Shown piece after piece: positions 31,510-39,934 of a stretch of 43,997 nt of DNA (its first letter is position 1; every line of letters begins with the position of its first letter). The stretch lies in the NCBI GenBank assembly GCA_023424215.1, contig JAFAEC010000028.1, forward strand, positions 1 to 43,997, read 5' to 3'. The notes under the pieces are model-generated. The model had not been told where the DNA came from. It searched no databases and saw nothing but the letters and a program-made list of their open reading frames with translations. A program made the position numbers and the translations under genes. The stretch comes from Pseudomonadota bacterium. GTDB taxonomy: Bacteria; Pseudomonadota; Alphaproteobacteria; Caulobacterales; Caulobacteraceae.

Positions 31510-31878
31510 ATGGCTAAGCGCGCCGGAACCTCCACCGATGTTGATGATCCCGAAAACGCTTGGCGGGAGAAGGCGCGAACGCTTTTGCGGGTCGAGCAGC
31601 GTCGCCAGAATCTCACCTACGCCGACATCGCCGAGCGCATGCAGGCCATAGGGATCGAAGAAACTGAGGTCAGCGTCCGCAACAAGATCAGCCGAGGGAC
31701 ATTCCCGGCGACCTTCATGCTGCAATTCATGCACGTGCTTGGGATCGACCTGATCCCCTTCAAGCCTCAGTTGACCGGGGAATTCACGCTGCCGCCCGAG
31801 CTGCTCGGCAATCTTCCGCAGACTCGAATGACGCCGGAGCTGATCGCAGCCTTGGTGGGAGCTACAAAGAAGGGTTGA
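31510..31878 (+). CDS. DUF6471 helix-turn-helix protein
   Basis: A 122-residue protein of the DUF6471 family, with the family's sequence WREKARTLLRVEQRRQNLTY, DIAERMQAIGIEETEVSVRN, KISRGTFPATFMLQFMHVLG. It reads as a Cro/CI-like helix-turn-helix (LTYADIAERMQAIGI-ETEVSVRNKISRG). The tail ELLGNLPQTRMTPELIAALV is less conserved. It is divergent from the transposase, with operator-like repeats in between, so it probably controls the transposase and itself. A small ORF starts three bases after its stop. Confidence 0.82.
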   Translation: MAKRAGTSTDVDDPENAWREKARTLLRVEQRRQNLTYADIAERMQAIGIEETEVSVRNKISRGTFPATFMLQFMHVLGIDLIPFKPQLTGEFTLPPELLGNLPQTRMTPELIAALVGATKKG

Positions 31879-31881
31879 CCC

Positions 31882-32046
31882 ATGTTTCGGCGGTGTCCGC
31901 CGGATGCAATCCGTGCAGCCTTCGCCAGAGACCTACCAACGGACCGATGGGCCTTCGGCGAACCGCGTGACCGGCTGGAGGTCATCGAGTCGGCGTTCTC
32001 TGTTGCCCCGACACCCTTTATGCCGGGCGGTGCGAGAACAGAATAA
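31882..32046 (+). CDS. Small ORF after DUF6471 (possibly truncated)
   Basis: A 54-codon frame starting with ATG three bases after the DUF6471 stop, with composition like its neighbour. The product contains DAIRAAFARDLPTDRWAFGE and RLEVIESAFSVAP, plausible helices, but I do not recognise it. The final 28 bases overlap the convergent ynfA 3' end. The C-terminus may have been created when the metal-resistance genes were joined here. Coding status is uncertain. Confidence 0.42.
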   Translation: MFRRCPPDAIRAAFARDLPTDRWAFGEPRDRLEVIESAFSVAPTPFMPGGARTE

Positions 32047-32344
32047 TCCCGGAGCCCACCAAGCACACGACCGCCCCAAGCAGGTCCCAGCGGTCGGGCG
32101 GTTGGCGCTCGACCAGCCACAGCCAGAGAAGCGACGCGGCTATGTAGACGCCGCCGTAGATGGCGTAGGTGCGGCCGGCGGCGTCGACGTCCACGCGGGT
32201 GAGGAAGAAGGCGAAGGCGGCCAAACAGAGCAGCCCCGGCGCCAGCCACCAGATCGAGCGGTCCTGCCGCAGCCACATCCAGAAGGTGAAGCAGCCAGCG
32301 ATCTCGGCGACAGCGGCCAGGCTGTAGTAGAGCCAGACCTTCAC
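32018..32344 (-). CDS. YnfA family (UPF0060) membrane protein
   Basis: A 108-residue, four-helix inner-membrane protein of the YnfA family, related in fold to small multidrug resistance pumps. Seen: AAVAEIAGCFTFWMWLRQ, the family's acidic-helix motif, and YAIYGGVYIAASLLWLWLVE, DRWDLLGAVVCLVGSGIILF. Family members are linked to efflux of toxic compounds; the substrate here is unknown. It is the last gene of the minus-strand efflux cluster, 67 bp after the CDF gene. Confidence 0.93.
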   Translation of the reverse strand: MKVWLYYSLAAVAEIAGCFTFWMWLRQDRSIWWLAPGLLCLAAFAFFLTRVDVDAAGRTYAIYGGVYIAASLLWLWLVERQPPDRWDLLGAVVCLVGSGIILFSHRPA

Positions 32345-32411
32345 GCCCCCACTTCCGCCAGGTCGGTAGGTAGCCGCTGCTTCTGGAGGTGCTGCGGTGG
32401 CGAGACCATCG

Positions 32412-33008
32412 TCACGGCGACCCGTCCTTGCCTTCGTCAGACGCGCTGCGCAGGATTTCGATGCCGCCCTTTACGGCGATCGCCGCGACCAGCATGCCGA
32501 CGACCAGATCGGGCCAAGCCTGATCCAGCCACATGACTAGACCACCGGCGACGAGGATGCCGCCGTTCGAGGCGAAGTCATTCAGGCTGAAGGTCTCGGC
32601 GGCCTCCATGTTGACGTCGCCGGACGTGTCCCGCCGCAGGAGCACCAGGCAGATCAGGTTCACGATCGCGGCAACAAGCGCGAGGCCCATCATCGTCCAG
32701 CCGACCGGCTCGGTGCCGAACCACCAGCGCCGGCCGACGTCGATCAGCACCCCGGCGGCGAACACCAGCAACAGGATGCCTGACAGGCGCGCCGCGCCCC
32801 GTTTCCAGGATGCGGCGCGGCCGATCGCCACAAAGCTGATCAGGTAGACGACGGAGTCCGAGGCGTTGTCGACGGCGTTGGCCAGCAGCGCGCTGGAGTC
32901 GGCCATGATGCCCCCGATGCCGAGCCCCACGAACAGCAGGGCGTTGAGGATCAAGACCATCAGCAGCGTGCGCCGCTGCTGATGGTCCGCCGAGGCAAGT
33001 TTGCTCAA
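32412..33008 (-). CDS. Short CDF-family cation transporter
   Basis: A 198-residue cation diffusion facilitator of about six helices. Two metal-site motifs are visible: NAVDNASDSVVY and SLNDFASNGGILVAG. The usual cytoplasmic C-terminal domain is missing; the protein ends shortly after the last helix (ILRSASDEGKDGSP). CDF proteins export Zn, Co or Cd with protons. The TTG start overlaps the czcA stop (TTGA), which suggests coupled translation and sets the start; the longer frame upstream is antisense-like noise over czcA. Confidence 0.86.
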   Translation of the reverse strand: MSKLASADHQQRRTLLMVLILNALLFVGLGIGGIMADSSALLANAVDNASDSVVYLISFVAIGRAASWKRGAARLSGILLLVFAAGVLIDVGRRWWFGTEPVGWTMMGLALVAAIVNLICLVLLRRDTSGDVNMEAAETFSLNDFASNGGILVAGGLVMWLDQAWPDLVVGMLVAAIAVKGGIEILRSASDEGKDGSP

Positions 33009-36000
33009 TCTTCCAGTCCTTCCGAAGCACGATGCCGAACCGCCTTGGCGGCGAAGGTCGGCAGCACGAGCAGGGTCAACGCAGTCGCCGTCAGAAGGCC
33101 CCCGATGACGACGGTCGCGAGCGGCTTCTGCACCTCGGCTCCGGCTCCATGCGCCAAGGCCATGGGGATGAAGCCGACGATCGCGACCAGGGCGGTCGTC
33201 AGCACCGCGCGCAGCCGGCTGGCGGCGCCTTCGATCGCCGCCACCTTGGCGGGCAGACCCTCGTTCAGTCGTTGGCGGATGGCCTGCATGAGCACCAGTC
33301 CGTTCAGGGTGGCGACGCCGGACACGGCGATGAAGCCGACCGCCGCCGAGACCGAGAAGGGCATGCCTCGCAGCAGGAGCGCCAAGGCGCCGCCGACGAG
33401 GGCGAGCGGCACGCAGACGAAGACCAGCCCCGCCTCGGCGAATGAGCCGAGCGCCATGAACAGCAGCACGCCGATCAGCACGAACACGATCGGGATGACG
33501 ATGCTGAAGCGCTGTTCGGCCCGCTTCAGGTTCTCGAACTGTCCGCCCCAATCCAGATAGACGCCGGCGGGGAGTTCGATCTCCGACACCCGATCCTGGG
33601 CGTCGGCGACGAAGCCGCCGAGGTCGCGGCCCCGGACGTTGGCCTGAACCACCATGCGGCGGCTGCCGTTCTCACGACTGATCTGGTTGGGTCCCTCGCC
33701 GGTCTGGATGCGGGCCACCGACGACAGCGGCACGACCACGCCCGTTTCCGAGACGACGGGCAGGGCCGCGAGCGCCGCCGGGTCGTTTCGTGCGGCTTCA
33801 GGCAGGCGGACGACGACGTCGAAACGCCGGTCGCCTTCGAAGATGGTCCCCGCTTCGGCGCCGCCGATGCCGGCGGACACCGCTTCGCTGACGTCGGCCG
33901 CCGACAGGCCGTAGCTGGCGGCGGCGATGCGATCGACGCTGACGGTCAGGGTGGGCAGGCCGGACGCCTGCTCGACCCGCACGTCGGCCGCGCCGGACGT
34001 CTCCCGGAGCGAGCCGGCGACCTGATCCGCCACCCGCTGGAGAGTGGCGAAGTCGTCGCCATAGACCATGACGGCGAGATCAGTCCGAACGCCCGAGATG
34101 AGTTCGTTGAAGCGCAGTTCGATCGGCTGGCTGAACTCGAAATTGTTCCCGATCTGCTGGCCCGCGATTTCCTCGATGCGTTCGATCAGCGCCTCCTTCT
34201 CCAATCCCGGATCGGGCCATTCGCTGCGATCCTTCAGGACGATGACGCTGTCGGAAATGTTCGGCGGCATGGGATCGACGGCCGCCTCGGCGGTTCCGGT
34301 CCGCGAGAACATGGTCTCGACCTCGGGCTGCGCCGTGATCGCGCGCTCCAACGCCATCTGCATCGCCAGCGACTGTTCGAGCGAAGCCGACGGCACGCGC
34401 AGGGCCTGCATGGCGATGTCGCCCTCGTCGAGGGTCGGGATGAATTCCCGGCCCAGCGCCATGAAGGACACCGCGCCGACGGCGAGGGCCGCCAGGGCAG
34501 AGATCAGCACCACTTTCGGCCGAGCCACGGCCGCCTGGATGGCGGGCTGAATGTAGCGGCGCGCGAAGCGAAGGATGCGGGTCTCGTGTTCGACGACCTC
34601 GCCGTCCGGCCCGACGTGGACGGACTTGGGATCGCGCACCAGAAGGGCGGTCATCGCCGGCACGAAGGTGAAGGAGAAGATGAAGGCGCCGACCAGCGCC
34701 AGCATGACCGTCGCGCCCATCGGCTGGAACGTCTTGCCCTCCACGCCTTCCAGCATCAGCAGCGGCGCGAACACCAGCAGGATGATCAACTGTCCGAACG
34801 CCGCCGGCTTGACCATCTGCCGGGCGGACTGGACGGCGACGTCGAGGCGTTCGTGGCGGGTGAGCAGGCGGCCGAGCTGAGCGCGCCGCTGGGTCAGCAG
34901 CAGCAGCGTGTTCTCGATCACCACCACCCCGCCGTCGACCATCAGGCCGAAGTCCAGGGCGCCAAGGCTCATGAGATTTCCGCTGATGCCGAAGCGGTTC
35001 ATGCCGATGACGGCGAACAGGAAGCTGAGCGGGATCATCAAAGCCGTGATCGTGGCGGCGCGGATGTTGCCGAGCAGGAGGAACAGCACCAGCACCACAA
35101 GCAGGGCGCCCTCGGTGAGGTTGCGGGCGACGGTCGCGATGGTCGAATTGACCAGTTCGCTTCGGTTCAAGACGGTATTGGCGACGATGCCGGGCGGGAG
35201 GCTGTCGTCCACCTCCTCCAGCCGTTCGGCCGCCGCCTGTGCCACCGTGCGGCTGTTGCCGCCAGCGATCATCAGGGCCGTGCCAAGGACCGCTTCATGG
35301 CCGTCGCGGCTGGCGCCGCCGAGGCGCGGCTCCTGTCCGATCTCCACCGTGGCGACGTCGGCGACGCGGACCACCAAACCTCCGCGATTGACCACCGGGG
35401 CCTGCGCCAGATCCTCGACCGTGCTCGCCAGAGCGTCCGTGCGGACGACCAGCGCCTCGCCGGCGCGCTGGATGTAGCCTGCGCCGGCCTGGGTGTTGGC
35501 GCGCTCCAGCGCCTCGACCAGATCGCCGAGGCCGAGGCCATAGCCGGACAGGCGGGCAGGGTCGGGACGAACGGCGTATTCCTTGACGTAGCCACCGACA
35601 GTGTCGACGCCCGCCAAGCCTTCCGCGCTGCGCATCTGCGGCGCGATGGTCCAGTCCTGAACGGTCCGGAGATAGGTGGCGCGCTGTTGGGGCGTGGTCA
35701 GCCGCTCCCCTTCCGGAGTCAGATAGACACGTCCTGGCTGCCAACCCGGCTGCCCCGGCTGCGCCAGGTTCTGACTGTTGAAAGGGACGTAATCGACGGT
35801 CCACATCAGGACCTCGCCGAGACCCGTCGTGATCGGCGACATCGCGGGCTCGACGCCTTCAGGCAATCCTTCCCGCGCCGCCGCGAGCCGTTCAGCGACC
35901 TGCTGGCGCGCGAAATAGATGTCCGTCTGATCGGTGAAGATGGCGGTGATCTGGCTGAAGCCGTTGCGCGACAGGGATCGCGTGCTGGTCAGGCCGGGAA

Positions 36001-36226
36001 TGCCGGCCAGGCTCGTCTCAAGCGGATAGGTGACCTGTCGCTCGATCTGTTCGGGGGCCAGCGCCGGCGCGACCGTGGTGATCTGCACCTGCCGGTTGGT
36101 GATGTCGGGCACTGCGTCGATGGGCAGTTTGGTCAGTTCGAACAGACCCAGACCAGCGACGAGCACGACGGCGATGACGACGAACCAGCGGAACCGGACC
36201 GACGCCGCGATGATGGCGTTGAACAT
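33005..36226 (-). CDS. czcA: Heavy-metal RND efflux pump CzcA-type
   Basis: Inner-membrane RND pump, 1073 residues, normal length. The proton-relay motif DFGLMVDGGVVVIEN has Asp425, Asp431 and Glu438, the arrangement of the HME-RND group for Co, Zn and Cd (CzcA) rather than Cu/Ag (CusA). Two sets of six helices flank large periplasmic loops; PIDAVPDITNRQVQI and GREFIPTLDEGDI are family hallmarks. It works with CzcB and CzcC, whose genes are immediately upstream, 12 bp separating it from czcB. Substrate is inferred from the motif; Ni or Co-only relatives cannot be excluded. Confidence 0.94.
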   Translation of the reverse strand: MFNAIIAASVRFRWFVVIAVVLVAGLGLFELTKLPIDAVPDITNRQVQITTVAPALAPEQIERQVTYPLETSLAGIPGLTSTRSLSRNGFSQITAIFTDQTDIYFARQQVAERLAAAREGLPEGVEPAMSPITTGLGEVLMWTVDYVPFNSQNLAQPGQPGWQPGRVYLTPEGERLTTPQQRATYLRTVQDWTIAPQMRSAEGLAGVDTVGGYVKEYAVRPDPARLSGYGLGLGDLVEALERANTQAGAGYIQRAGEALVVRTDALASTVEDLAQAPVVNRGGLVVRVADVATVEIGQEPRLGGASRDGHEAVLGTALMIAGGNSRTVAQAAAERLEEVDDSLPPGIVANTVLNRSELVNSTIATVARNLTEGALLVVLVLFLLLGNIRAATITALMIPLSFLFAVIGMNRFGISGNLMSLGALDFGLMVDGGVVVIENTLLLLTQRRAQLGRLLTRHERLDVAVQSARQMVKPAAFGQLIILLVFAPLLMLEGVEGKTFQPMGATVMLALVGAFIFSFTFVPAMTALLVRDPKSVHVGPDGEVVEHETRILRFARRYIQPAIQAAVARPKVVLISALAALAVGAVSFMALGREFIPTLDEGDIAMQALRVPSASLEQSLAMQMALERAITAQPEVETMFSRTGTAEAAVDPMPPNISDSVIVLKDRSEWPDPGLEKEALIERIEEIAGQQIGNNFEFSQPIELRFNELISGVRTDLAVMVYGDDFATLQRVADQVAGSLRETSGAADVRVEQASGLPTLTVSVDRIAAASYGLSAADVSEAVSAGIGGAEAGTIFEGDRRFDVVVRLPEAARNDPAALAALPVVSETGVVVPLSSVARIQTGEGPNQISRENGSRRMVVQANVRGRDLGGFVADAQDRVSEIELPAGVYLDWGGQFENLKRAEQRFSIVIPIVFVLIGVLLFMALGSFAEAGLVFVCVPLALVGGALALLLRGMPFSVSAAVGFIAVSGVATLNGLVLMQAIRQRLNEGLPAKVAAIEGAASRLRAVLTTALVAIVGFIPMALAHGAGAEVQKPLATVVIGGLLTATALTLLVLPTFAAKAVRHRASEGLED

Positions 36227-36238
36227 GCGCGTCGCTCC

Positions 36239-37405
36239 CTAGTCTTCGTGCTCGACCTCGCCCTTGGCGAGTTCGGCTTTGAGAAGGAAGGCGTTGGCGC
36301 CGGCGACACGCTCAACGCCGGTCAGGCCCCGCAGGATTTCGGTCCGATCGCCGGCCTGGCGGCCGACCAGCACGGGCGCGACGCGGAACCCCGTTGGGGT
36401 GCGCACGAAGACCACGGTCGCGCCCTCCACCGTCTGCACGGCCTCGGACGGCACGGTCAGGGTTCCTGACGTTTCGCCGGTGACGATGACGCCAGTCACC
36501 GCCGACCCTGCGGGCGGAAGCAGCGATCCGGTGGGGCGGGCGCGAATTACGGCTGCGCCGTTCCCCGCGCCCGCGCCGGCGGCCACGCCGGTGACGACCG
36601 CGTCAAACTCGCCAGTCGGACCCTGCACCCGGATCGCGGAGCCGGCGCGAACCTGACCCGCCAGCGCCGGGGGTGCGCTGAAGACGATCTCCACCCGCGC
36701 CGGGTTGGTGACCTCGGCGATCACCCCGCCCTGGGGCGCGAAGCCACCAGGGCCGACCTGGACGCTGGTTACGACGCCGCTGATCGGGCTCGTGACGCTG
36801 AGACGGCCGGAGGCGCTGGGTGACCCGGCGGCGACTGCCCGGGCTCGGGCCGCGCGCGCGGCCGCCTCGGCGCTTAAGGCTTGGGCATGGGCGATTTCGG
36901 CGTCCCGCTCAGCCACAACGCCTTGCTCCGCGAGACTTTCCTCGCGCTGGTGGGCCTGCTCGGCGGCCACCGCATTGGCCTGGGCGGCGTCGGCCTCGGC
37001 CCGGAGCCCCGCCGCGTCCCCACTGACCAATACCGCCAAGGGCTGACCGGCGCGGACGGACTGTCCCGGCGCCACGAGGACCCGCTCGACCCGTCCGCCC
37101 ACGGAGGCGGCGACCGCCGCACGCGCGTCGACCATGGGTTCCACCCGACCGGACAGCCGCGTTTCGCCGCCGCCGCCCCCGGTGACCGCCACGATCGCGA
37201 TACGGGCAGCCTCGATCTGCGCGGACGTCAGAAGGAGCACGCCTTCCTCGCCTTCCTCGTCAGCGTGTTCGGCCTCAGCCGACTCCGCGGCGCTCGGGTC
37301 CGCCGCAGGACGGGTGAGGACATAGATGCCGGCGCCGCCGAGGATCACAACGGCGGCGGCCCCCGCCATGAGCCAGGTTCGATTGTTTTCGGGGATACGG
37401 TTCAT
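36239..37405 (-). CDS. czcB: Efflux periplasmic adaptor CzcB-type
   Basis: Membrane fusion protein, 388 residues, joining CzcA to CzcC. An N-terminal anchor helix (TWLMAGAAAVVILGGAGIYVL) is followed by an acidic stretch with His (AESAEAEHADEEGEEG) that may bind metal. Then come the barrel-sandwich halves (GRVEPMVDARAAVAASVGGR and SPISGVVTSVQVGPGGF) around a coiled-coil hairpin rich in Ala, Glu and Arg, and a beta-barrel domain. The start overlaps the czcC stop by four bases. Confidence 0.92.
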   Translation of the reverse strand: MNRIPENNRTWLMAGAAAVVILGGAGIYVLTRPAADPSAAESAEAEHADEEGEEGVLLLTSAQIEAARIAIVAVTGGGGGETRLSGRVEPMVDARAAVAASVGGRVERVLVAPGQSVRAGQPLAVLVSGDAAGLRAEADAAQANAVAAEQAHQREESLAEQGVVAERDAEIAHAQALSAEAAARAARARAVAAGSPSASGRLSVTSPISGVVTSVQVGPGGFAPQGGVIAEVTNPARVEIVFSAPPALAGQVRAGSAIRVQGPTGEFDAVVTGVAAGAGAGNGAAVIRARPTGSLLPPAGSAVTGVIVTGETSGTLTVPSEAVQTVEGATVVFVRTPTGFRVAPVLVGRQAGDRTEILRGLTGVERVAGANAFLLKAELAKGEVEHED

Positions 37406-38658
37406 TGCTGTGTTCCAAACGGGGCGCGGCCTTGCAGGCGCGCGAGGTCGATTTCGGCGCGGACGCGAGCCAGGCGGGCGTCCACGGCGGCATTGCGGGC
37501 ATTGATCAAGGCCGCGCGCGAAGAGCGGAGTTCGAGTTGGGAGATGCGCCCCGCCTCGAAGCCGATCCGGGAAAGGCGATAGGCTTCCTCGGCGGCGGTC
37601 ACCCCTGCATCGGCAGCGGCGACCCGGCTGGCCGAAGCCCGAAGGTGGGCCTCGGCGGCGTTGCGGTCCGCCTCGGCCTCCTGACGGGCGCCGATCAGCC
37701 GGGCCTCGGCGGCCCGGAACTCGGCGCGGGCCGCGTCGATGGCGCCCCGGTTCCGGTCGAACAGCGGCAACGGCATGCTGACGCCGAAGGTCAGGGCCGT
37801 GGCGTCCTCGGCTTCGTAGCGCCGGATGCCCACCGAGGCGGTGACGTCGGGGCGGGCGCGAATCCGTTCGACCTCGATCCGGCTCTCTGCGGCGGCGCGT
37901 TCCGCCTCGGCGACCAGAACTTCGGGAGCCGCCCCGGCGGCGACGGTCACGCCGGCCGGTGTCCTATTCAGCAGACTCGCATCGATCGAGGTGACCGGCG
38001 TCGGCAGCATGGCCACGGCGGTCAGTCGGGCGAAGGCCGCGTCGCGTTCCGCCTGCGCCTCGTCCAGGGTCGCGCGCGCCGCCGCCGCTTCCGTCTCGCC
38101 CTGAATGCCGCGCAGAAGCGGCTCGCGACCTTCCTCCACGAGGATCAGGGCGGCGCGGGTGTCGGCGATGGTGACGGTCAGCGCTTCCTCGGCCAGTTGA
38201 AACCGGCGCTCGGCCGCCTCGGCCTCGGCGTAGACGAGCGCCAGTCGGCTCGCCGCCTCGACGTCGGCGAGGTCCCGGCGCAGGGCGGCGGTCCCGGCTT
38301 CGGCGCGGGCGACGCCGACTCGCGCGCTGCGGCGGCCCCACAGTTCGAGGTCCTGGCTCAGGGAGAGGGTGGTCTCGGCGTTGTCGTAGCCCTGGAAGGG
38401 GCCGGTGCCGAAGGCGTTCTCCGCCTCCAGCCCCAACTCCGGATTGGGCCGGACGCGCGCCTGTCGGACGCGCGCCTCGGCGGCGTCCAGGAGCGCGTCG
38501 GCTTCCATGGTGGCGGGCGTCTCGCCCAGGCGAGCGAGCAGGACCTCGAACGAGGGCGCAGGGTCGGCCCAGGCGGGTCCGCCGAGAAAGCCGGCCGCTA
38601 TCGCGACCAGCGCGCAGCCCGCCATGAGGGGCGGACGGCGACGATAAGGGGGTGACAT
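37402..38658 (-). CDS. czcC: Outer-membrane efflux protein CzcC-type
   Basis: TolC-family outer-membrane channel, 418 residues. A signal peptide (CALVAIAAGFLGGPAWA) is followed by the two repeats of this family: EADALLDAAEARVRQARVRP and NPELGLEAENAFGTGP in the first, then EAEADRNAAEAHLRASASRV in the second. Long helices rich in Ala/Glu/Arg form the periplasmic tunnel. Its stop overlaps the czcB start, so these two are translationally coupled. Confidence 0.92.
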   Translation of the reverse strand: MSPPYRRRPPLMAGCALVAIAAGFLGGPAWADPAPSFEVLLARLGETPATMEADALLDAAEARVRQARVRPNPELGLEAENAFGTGPFQGYDNAETTLSLSQDLELWGRRSARVGVARAEAGTAALRRDLADVEAASRLALVYAEAEAAERRFQLAEEALTVTIADTRAALILVEEGREPLLRGIQGETEAAAARATLDEAQAERDAAFARLTAVAMLPTPVTSIDASLLNRTPAGVTVAAGAAPEVLVAEAERAAAESRIEVERIRARPDVTASVGIRRYEAEDATALTFGVSMPLPLFDRNRGAIDAARAEFRAAEARLIGARQEAEADRNAAEAHLRASASRVAAADAGVTAAEEAYRLSRIGFEAGRISQLELRSSRAALINARNAAVDARLARVRAEIDLARLQGRAPFGTQQ

Positions 38659-38711
38659 GTTTCATTTCCCGAGTGGTTGACGTGGAGGGCGCGCGGATGC
38701 GCGCGATCCCG

Positions 38712-39053
38712 TCAGCCTCGGGGAGGGCGTTCCGGTCCGGCCGGCGTGCGGGACGCCAAGGGATCGCTGGGCAGGAGAACCCTCGGCTCTCCAGACGCGG
38801 CCGCCGGGGACACGTCACCGTGCCCGACCGCCACGGCGCCGCCATGGTGACAGTGGCCGTGCGAGCAGATCGCATGGTCGTCGGGATCAGACGGCAGATC
38901 GCCACCGTCGTCGGCGACTGACGCCGCCGCATGAGCGGGTTCCAGTTCCACGGCACAGGCCGCAGCATCGACGGTCGGGATCAGAACGAACACGGCGACG
39001 AACAGCGCCAAGAGCGCCGCCATAATGCCGTGTCTGTTCTCCGATCGAACCAT
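38712..39053 (-). CDS. His-rich exported protein heading the czc operon
   Basis: A 113-residue protein. The ATG at 39053 gives MVRSENRHGIMAALLALFVAV, a signal peptide; a longer frame is rejected. The mature part has AICSHGHCHHGGAVAVGHGD, with many His and two Cys able to bind metal. It occupies the place where CzcI-like proteins are found before czcC in other operons, but clear homology is not shown. It is probably the first gene of the cluster, 53 bp before czcC. Confidence 0.72.
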   Translation of the reverse strand: MVRSENRHGIMAALLALFVAVFVLIPTVDAAACAVELEPAHAAASVADDGGDLPSDPDDHAICSHGHCHHGGAVAVGHGDVSPAAASGEPRVLLPSDPLASRTPAGPERPPRG

Positions 39054-39163
39054 GCCGCCCTTTAGCACGGTTCGCGGCAACATCAACGAACGGTAGGTCG
39101 CAGCGCGAGCGCGGACGTTGCAGCCTATGGCGTTCGCGACGTCTTTGCTCCGCGTTTGGCGAT

Positions 39164-39364
39164 TCACGTTCTAGGCGCGCCCACCGCTTCTTCCGTCAGG
39201 TCCTTTCGCCAACGCGCCGCCTTGATCAGCGCCCGAGCCACACTGGCGCGATCAGGCGCGGTCGCGACAATTCGGCCGTTTCGCAGTCCAATGAAGCCTC
39301 GGCCATCTCGCTCAGGCGCGATCTGGCAGAGCTGGCTTCCGTGGAAGAAGGACAAGCTGCTCAT
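39164..39364 (-). CDS. Small hypothetical protein of the transposon
   Basis: A 66-residue protein of unrecognised family (MSSLSFFHGSQLCQIAPERD ... VARALIKAARWRKDLTEE). It looks like a small beta-strand region (GFIGLRNGRIVATA) followed by a basic helix. Its ATG overlaps the stop of the upstream winged-helix gene (ATGA), which suggests translational coupling. It belongs to the element core rather than the metal-resistance cargo. Confidence 0.62.
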   Translation of the reverse strand: MSSLSFFHGSQLCQIAPERDGRGFIGLRNGRIVATAPDRASVARALIKAARWRKDLTEEAVGAPRT

Positions 39365-39867
39365 CGAGCCAGCTCCAGCGAGACAGCACCAGGCTGCTGG
39401 AGGTGCTTAGTCGCCAGAACCCAGCCCTGCGGCCCCGACGCCATCGGCACAGCGCGCACTCGTCCGGCCAGTCGCAAGGGCCTCAGACAGGCTCGAACCC
39501 GCTTGGCCATCGTGATTTCCAGCTTGATGTCTGCGGGATCGAGCTCTCGCCTCTCGACGACCGCCTGCGCCAGCCCTCTCGACGTGAGCGGTCCTTCGGC
39601 TTCTCTCAAGCAATCAACGACGATGCTGGTGATCTCTCCCGGCGCAGCAGCGTAAATTGGCCGGGCTCGCTTCGGCGCGATTTCACCGATGTCGATGTCC
39701 GGTTTGAGCAGGACAAGGACCGCGTCCAGGTTTTGGATCGCTTTCTGAAGGTCGCGGATGAGCCCTTGATGTTGCTCCAACTCCCCGTCCAGCTCGGCGC
39801 GTTTGCGGACCAGGGTGTGAAGGGCGACAGAATGCTCCGTGCCGAAAGGGATGATCGAACTTGCCAT
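39361..39867 (-). CDS. Winged-helix-like protein at the right end of the transposon
   Basis: A 168-residue protein with a coiled coil (LHTLVRKRAELDGELEQHQG and on, about residues 17-55), then VLVLLKPDIDIGEIAPKRAR, and a C-terminal winged-helix-like domain: ITSIVVDCLREAEGPLTSRG, LAQAVVERRELDPADI, ACLRPLRLAGRVRAV, GPQGWVLATK. The last part aligns with the left-end protein (LRE..G.LT.R, VVER..L...D, final W.L). Its ATG is 43 bp inside the right terminal repeat, mirroring the 42 bp on the left. A transposon-associated DNA-binding protein is inferred. Confidence 0.75.
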   Translation of the reverse strand: MASSIIPFGTEHSVALHTLVRKRAELDGELEQHQGLIRDLQKAIQNLDAVLVLLKPDIDIGEIAPKRARPIYAAAPGEITSIVVDCLREAEGPLTSRGLAQAVVERRELDPADIKLEITMAKRVRACLRPLRLAGRVRAVPMASGPQGWVLATKHLQQPGAVSLELAR

Positions 39868-39910
39868 GCCCTCACCATAAAGGCAGGGGTTCCCACGGTC
39901 TCGGTTGTCA

Positions 39911-39934
39911 AGGTGTGTTTGCTACCCATAGCCG
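39911..39934 (-). repeat. Right terminal inverted repeat
   Basis: Twenty-four bases ending CTACCCATAGCCG, the reverse complement of the left repeat with one mismatch. A TTGACA-like -35 overlaps its inner edge on the minus strand, though no good -10 is seen. Confidence 0.93.

Larger units (their letters stand above)
29071..39934. mobile_element. IS1595-like transposon carrying a czc efflux operon (10.9 kb)
   Basis: A complete element: 24-bp terminal inverted repeats matching at 23 of 24 positions, 8-bp direct target duplications on both sides, and a DDE transposase of the IS1595/ISXO2 type inside. Order from left: winged-helix protein (+), transposase-GIY-YIG fusion (-), DUF6471 regulator (+), small ORF (+), then on the minus strand ynfA, CDF, czcA, czcB, czcC, a His-rich protein, a 66-residue protein and a second winged-helix protein. 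IS1595-family elements with passenger genes are known; this one carries heavy-metal resistance. Intact ends and the near-perfect repeats suggest a fairly recent insertion. Confidence 0.93.

Noticed and set aside
34586..36469. 627-residue open frame antisense to czcA
   Set aside because: It lies wholly over czcA and the end of czcB, is rich in Gln, His and Arg, and shows no domain.
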